Positions 60,479 through 64,000 of a stretch of DNA of 64,000 nucleotides are shown piece by piece (the first letter of the stretch is position 1; every line of letters begins with the position of its first letter). The position numbers were made by a program, and so were the translations under genes. The stretch covers positions 1-64,000 of the forward strand of contig JADHZB010001533.1 in the NCBI GenBank assembly GCA_015657535.1, given 5' to 3'. The notes under the pieces were generated by a model. It was not told where the DNA came from and searched no databases. It saw nothing but the letters and a program-made list of their open reading frames with translations. This DNA is from Nephromyces sp. MM_2019. Lineage: Eukaryota > Apicomplexa > Aconoidasida > Nephromycida.

Positions 60479-61373
60479 GTCTTCTTGGTGAAGTTTAAGC
60501 GCAGGAATTTCCTCATTTGAGAAGATATATATCTATATATGAGGATTTTATTCGAGAACGTGTGTACTCCAAACATACTAGAATATACGCTTAAGTGTGC
60601 TATATATATGCTTATAACTGAATCTGCTTCAAGCTGATTGCACACTGAAAATATATGGCTGAATGCATATAAAATAAGCAAATGATGCTTCACCCAAGTG
60701 ATGGTAAAACGCTTCATATCCTCAGGCATCTTGACATGATGTTCTGAGCGCTTTTTCATCAAGTAAAACTGTGTGAAATCTCGGGTGATAATAGTCTCTG
60801 AGAGCCCCGCCATATACGTCGGCAATCTACGCGGTATAACTTGTGATGCCGAACACACACAAGGTAGTTTATGATGGAATCTCATAGTGAGGGATTAGAG
60901 AGCGAAGCTTTCGTTGTCTAACACAGCAGCTACAGCCGTAAAGAAGTATTTCTGCACGCATCGCGCCAAAGTGATGAGATAAAACAGAGAAACGGCGCAC
61001 GAAAGATTTTATATTTAAGTTTATCACCTAACACAAAGAGCGACTCAGGCAGTGAAGATGATGAAACAGCTTAGTCAAGCCTTCCGTAAAACGCAAATAC
61101 AAAGCACTGGATACAGAAAAAGCAGAGGATGATTCACAAGAAACCTTCCAGAGAAGACAATATTCCTCATACAACCATCAGGGACTCTTCACACTCGTGA
61201 AAACAAAGAAATCAAAAAAATCAGAAACAGGTACGAAGCTCAGATATTCCATTATCTAGCAGACATCCCACTATCCCGTAAACATTCCACTACTCAGCAA
61301 ACTTTTCAATACCTAGCAGACATTTCACTGTCCACCAAAGACACATTAACCCCACCCATTCAAGGTTTTTCAC

Positions 61374-62513
61374 TCATTTTTTAAGGTGTCGTAGCAGCTT
61401 TTGCCAATAGTTTTGAAACGGCGTGGCGTTTTTTTTCAAGAAACTTGGCCTTTTAGAAGGAAGTAGAGGCTTTAAACTTCTTATGTACAATGGTTTCTCA
61501 GCAACTTCATTTTTTTTCCCTACTGCCCCCTTCAACATCTGCCAACAAAATGGAAACAGCTCCTTTTCTAGCAAAATTGCCTCCGAAACTTTCATGCGCT
61601 CCAGAACATACGAAGCCACCATTTCTCTATCTTCTGGCCTTCCAATACCTATCCTAATTCTAGGAAACGCATCAGTACCCAAGGCGGAAATAATCGATCT
61701 TACCCCGTTGTGACCTTGAGCACTGCCTGAAGCTTTAAAACTCTGCTTACCCAATGGTCTTTCTAAATCATCATGAACTACCACCACCCTCTCCGTACTA
61801 ACCCCAAGCTGCTGGACTACCGATTTCACACACTTCCCACTTAATCCCATATATGTGCGGGGTTTTATAAAGAGGAAATCTTCTGCTTCACAGTAATCAG
61901 CTAGGAGACTTCGAGAGATCCTCCACGGACCTAGGTTTTCTTCTCGTCGTACGAAATTCAGAAATGCCTGGCCTACATTATGTCTCACAATGGAAGGGCT
62001 TTCAGAGTCGTGGCCGGGATTTCCCAAGCCCACAACCACCATATGAGAAAGAGAAAGAGTGGGGCGTTGTAGAGTCATTTGGTTTTTTAGGGGATTTTGG
62101 CAAGCACAGTTTGACAAAATTGGGTGGTTTTTTGATAGACGAGGGGTCTTAAGGCTTAAAGGCGAGCTCATCAAGTATAGTGGGGGATAATTTCTCCTGT
62201 GTAAGGACTGGAGCAAAGAACCTAAGATAATTGCGGGCGGCGATGTTGAACATGTTGAGAGGCAAAAGTGATGGGGGGAAAAAAAAAAATAAAGTGCTTG
62301 AGGAGCCGATGCGATGAAGATGCGCGGCGCAGTTATGTATAGGGTTGGCAGAAGCAGAGAAATAACAAAACTTGCTGCTACGAACCGTAGATAATAAATG
62401 ACTACTTCCAAGATAGAGGAGGGAGGAGTGGATGAGCGGTAAAGGAGCATAGGGAATAACCCGTCGGAGGGTACAAGGTTGTTAAGGAGGAGGAAAGCTG
62501 TGATAAGAGGCAT
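61374..62513 (-). CDS. pth: Peptidyl-tRNA hydrolase, bacterial type, with N-terminal extension
   Basis: This single-exon frame of 379 residues frees tRNA from peptidyl-tRNA that drops off ribosomes. The catalytic core starts at residue 158: VVVGLGNPG (162-167), RHNVG with the catalytic His178, KPRTYMGLSGK (218-227), VVHDDLERPLGK with the catalytic Asp248, GSAQGHNGVRSI (263-274) and IRIGIGRPED (286-295). The conserved Asn of the TYMNLSG motif is Gly223 here. The first 157 residues are hydrophobic and Ser/Pro-rich and absent from bacterial Pth, as expected for an enzyme sent to mitochondrion or plastid; the real start could instead be Met115 or Met146. A basic tail of about 40 residues follows the fold. 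No intron is needed, unlike its neighbours. Confidence 0.93.
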   Translation of the reverse strand: MPLITAFLLLNNLVPSDGLFPMLLYRSSTPPSSILEVVIYYLRFVAASFVISLLLPTLYITAPRIFIASAPQALYFFFSPHHFCLSTCSTSPPAIILGSLLQSLHRRNYPPLYLMSSPLSLKTPRLSKNHPILSNCACQNPLKNQMTLQRPTLSLSHMVVVGLGNPGHDSESPSIVRHNVGQAFLNFVRREENLGPWRISRSLLADYCEAEDFLFIKPRTYMGLSGKCVKSVVQQLGVSTERVVVVHDDLERPLGKQSFKASGSAQGHNGVRSIISALGTDAFPRIRIGIGRPEDREMVASYVLERMKVSEAILLEKELFPFCWQMLKGAVGKKNEVAEKPLYIRSLKPLLPSKRPSFLKKNATPFQNYWQKLLRHLKK

Positions 62514-63029
62514 ACGAGGGTGCCAACCTTCGGATTGAGTGAAAAATGCTGATTTAATCTAATTTCTTTCAAAAAATCCCGCTAATACGAAATAAGCCGA
62601 GGTTTCTATATGATCCAGAAAATAAAGACAGAAAACACCATTTGATCCCATACCAGCAACTTAAAATGAAGAGCTGAATGGAGAGATCTCTAGATCAACT
62701 AGAACTAGCCGCCGAGCTTTGCGTTTAGGAAATAAAAATACACTACAGCACAAAGCATTGAACGCCTTTTATCTCTTGCTTTGCTTGTGTAGCTTTGTTG
62801 TGAAGCTCTTTCTTAAAAAATCATTTTTATTTCCATGGCACCTCACTTTTTGTGGTGTAAACGAAAGTGCTTTACTCTCTGCTAGGTTTAGATACAGTGT
62901 ATATACAGTGGAGAAGAAGAGGGTGTGAAATGAGGGAACTACTCTTTTCTTTTTTAGTTTCAATATTCTCAGCGCGTCTAGCTCTCAGCGTGTGTGTGTA
63001 GAGGTTTTCTCAAAGACACTTTGGAGATA
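62514..63029. other. Intergenic region upstream of Pth
   Basis: It lies between the Pth start and the 3' end of the TMEM234-like gene. I see no supportable exon; a 70-codon + frame at 62719-62928 is within chance. Confidence 0.6.
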
Positions 63030-64000
63030 TCAACGACTCATTGCGCACAAGCAGAGGCCTGCAAGTACAAACCCAAGACCGCAGAGAGTGCCTAGAAAAT
63101 AAAAACAATTGAAATAGGACAAGAAACATAGATATTGGAGCAAATTTCAGATGGAGCAAAAACGGAAGAAAAACAAACGAGTGGTGCAAGAAGAGGCTAA
63201 TGTGCCTGTGGGCGTGCACCTGCGCGCACGAATCTGTTGGTGTGTAAATCTGTGAAAATGCCAGTATACCGGTATATATGCCGATGCACGTCTCAGTGTG
63301 TGCCTGCGTGTGCGAAAAAAAGGGAAAAATGGCACTTTCAATTACAGAGGGGGGCCTATTGACTCACGCTTGGTGGGGAAAACTCCTTCAAGGTAGAGTT
63401 CAGTAAGGAAGGTGAATAAAAAAGAGAGGCTGTTTGCAATAGGTACGACAAGGGAAATATCTGTAACACACACAAAAAGTATGAGGCTTGGATTTTACGG
63501 AAAGAAAGAGGAAAAATCCACACATACTGTCTTAAAAAAAAAAAAGACACTAGGAAAATGAAGCACACGGCTGTGCATAAGCAGACAAAATGGAAAAGCA
63601 AACGAAAGAAAAGAAACGCTAATACATACCACAATTCTTCAAGAGGATATAAAAGATCACGGAGCCGATCTGGTTGACACCGAACCAAATTAAGTGCTAA
63701 AACACAGCAAAAAAAAAGGAATTGCACACAAAATCAGCAGAATTCAGAAATTTTGGGGTTTCTTCTTTAGAGTATATTGCAGCACTGCTACCCTCTTGGA
63801 AGTTTTATTGGCAGCCAACTATCCAACCGATATATACGCATAGCATGCATTAACGCATGCATACAAATATTTTAGCACACACACACACAAATTATTCGGG
63901 GACCTACAAGCCAGCCATTTAATACGAATGAGAGCAACTCGTTGAGAAGCGTCTGAAGAGAAAATTTGTAGGCGGCTCTTCCTAACTGTGGCTTGGAGTG
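63030..64000 (-). CDS. TMEM234-like membrane protein (DMT/EamA superfamily); 5' end cut by the window
   Basis: Exons in transcript order: 63908-63952, 63630-63696, 63368-63460, 63030-63091 (TGA); all phases agree. Together they read LLNELLSFVLNGWL, then HLIWFGVNQIGSVIFYILL, DISLVVPIANSLSFLFTFLT, ELYLEGVFPTKR, and TLCGLGFVLAGLCLCAMSR to the stop. The order NQ-GS-L-FY, then D-(S/T)L-VPI-NSL, then FT-L-E-GE-type, then a final Gly-rich helix matches TMEM234, a small four-helix protein related to multidrug-resistance/EamA transporters. The visible part covers roughly the last three helices. The first helix and start must lie beyond position 64000. Function of the family is poorly known; transport across an internal membrane is the usual assumption. 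Confidence 0.85.

Larger units (their letters stand above)
58848..61373. other. Poorly resolved region with signs of + strand coding
   Basis: Apart from the exon at 60305-60478, three segments are suggestive: an ATG frame at 58985-59056 (MFGVATLSATSHIILVKEE), an open segment at 59084-59170 (GEPRDIFEDLQESPS) and a Glu/Ala-rich stretch at 59360-59567. I could not join them in one phase. A minus-strand 136-codon frame at 60475-60885 ends next to the + strand exon. From 60.9 to 61.37 kb nothing is visible except a degenerate repeat of AGCAGACATTTCACT-like units at 61250-61345. Confidence 0.4.

Noticed and set aside
60475..60885. 136-codon minus-strand frame
   Set aside because: Partly plausible (AGLSETIITRDFTQFYLMKK), but one frame of this length is expected by chance in 64 kb of this composition, and no acceptor, donor or partner exon supports it.
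1..64000. tRNA, rRNA, CRISPR array, transposase or viral genes
   Set aside because: I looked for cloverleaf-like stems with T-loop sequence, repeat-spacer patterns and transposase, reverse transcriptase or capsid motifs and found none I could support by eye; a covariance-model scan would be decisive for small RNAs.

Overview
The window is nuclear DNA from a unicellular eukaryote. It is A+T-rich, with genes cut into many short exons by GT-AG introns, no operon-like packing, and several features that fit an alveolate and most likely an apicomplexan relative: an organellar RAP-domain protein with helical repeats, a bacterial-type peptidyl-tRNA hydrolase with a long N-terminal extension, and a folate-type class IV aminotransferase. 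The assignment to Apicomplexa is an inference from gene content, not a proof. Most gene models were built by hand, joining exons only where splice sites and codon phase agree across each junction.

Left arm (1-12.4 kb): the 3' part of a + strand coiled-coil protein gene made of about 20 small exons in introns full of TG runs and tandem repeats. From 14.0 to 16.3 kb lies a two-exon aminodeoxychorismate-lyase-like gene (+). From 19.8 to 33.7 kb a 19-exon + strand gene encodes a 688-residue protein that I do not recognise; a 263-codon open frame sits antisense in its third intron.

Centre (35-49.9 kb): a complete six-exon LST8 gene (-), whose product has the same length as human mLST8 (326 residues), faces the previous gene tail to tail with a perfect 36-bp palindrome between them. 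Upstream of it is an intronless 1322-codon gene (-) for a low-complexity, probably nuclear protein. A tentative four-exon small gene (+) follows at 47.6-49.9 kb.

Right arm (52-64 kb): a RAP-domain gene (-) with at least 10 exons and an assembly gap inside it; a poorly resolved + strand locus at 58.9-60.5 kb; peptidyl-tRNA hydrolase (-); and the 3' part of a TMEM234-like membrane protein gene (-) running off the right edge.

Functionally the genes are a mixed set rather than a pathway: folate precursor synthesis (ADC lyase), TOR-complex signalling (LST8), organellar RNA metabolism and translation rescue (RAP protein, Pth), membrane protein (TMEM234-like) and three sizeable unrecognised proteins. 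No tRNA, rRNA, CRISPR array, transposon or viral gene was seen. The three large unrecognised genes and the LST8 gene are the most worthwhile leads.
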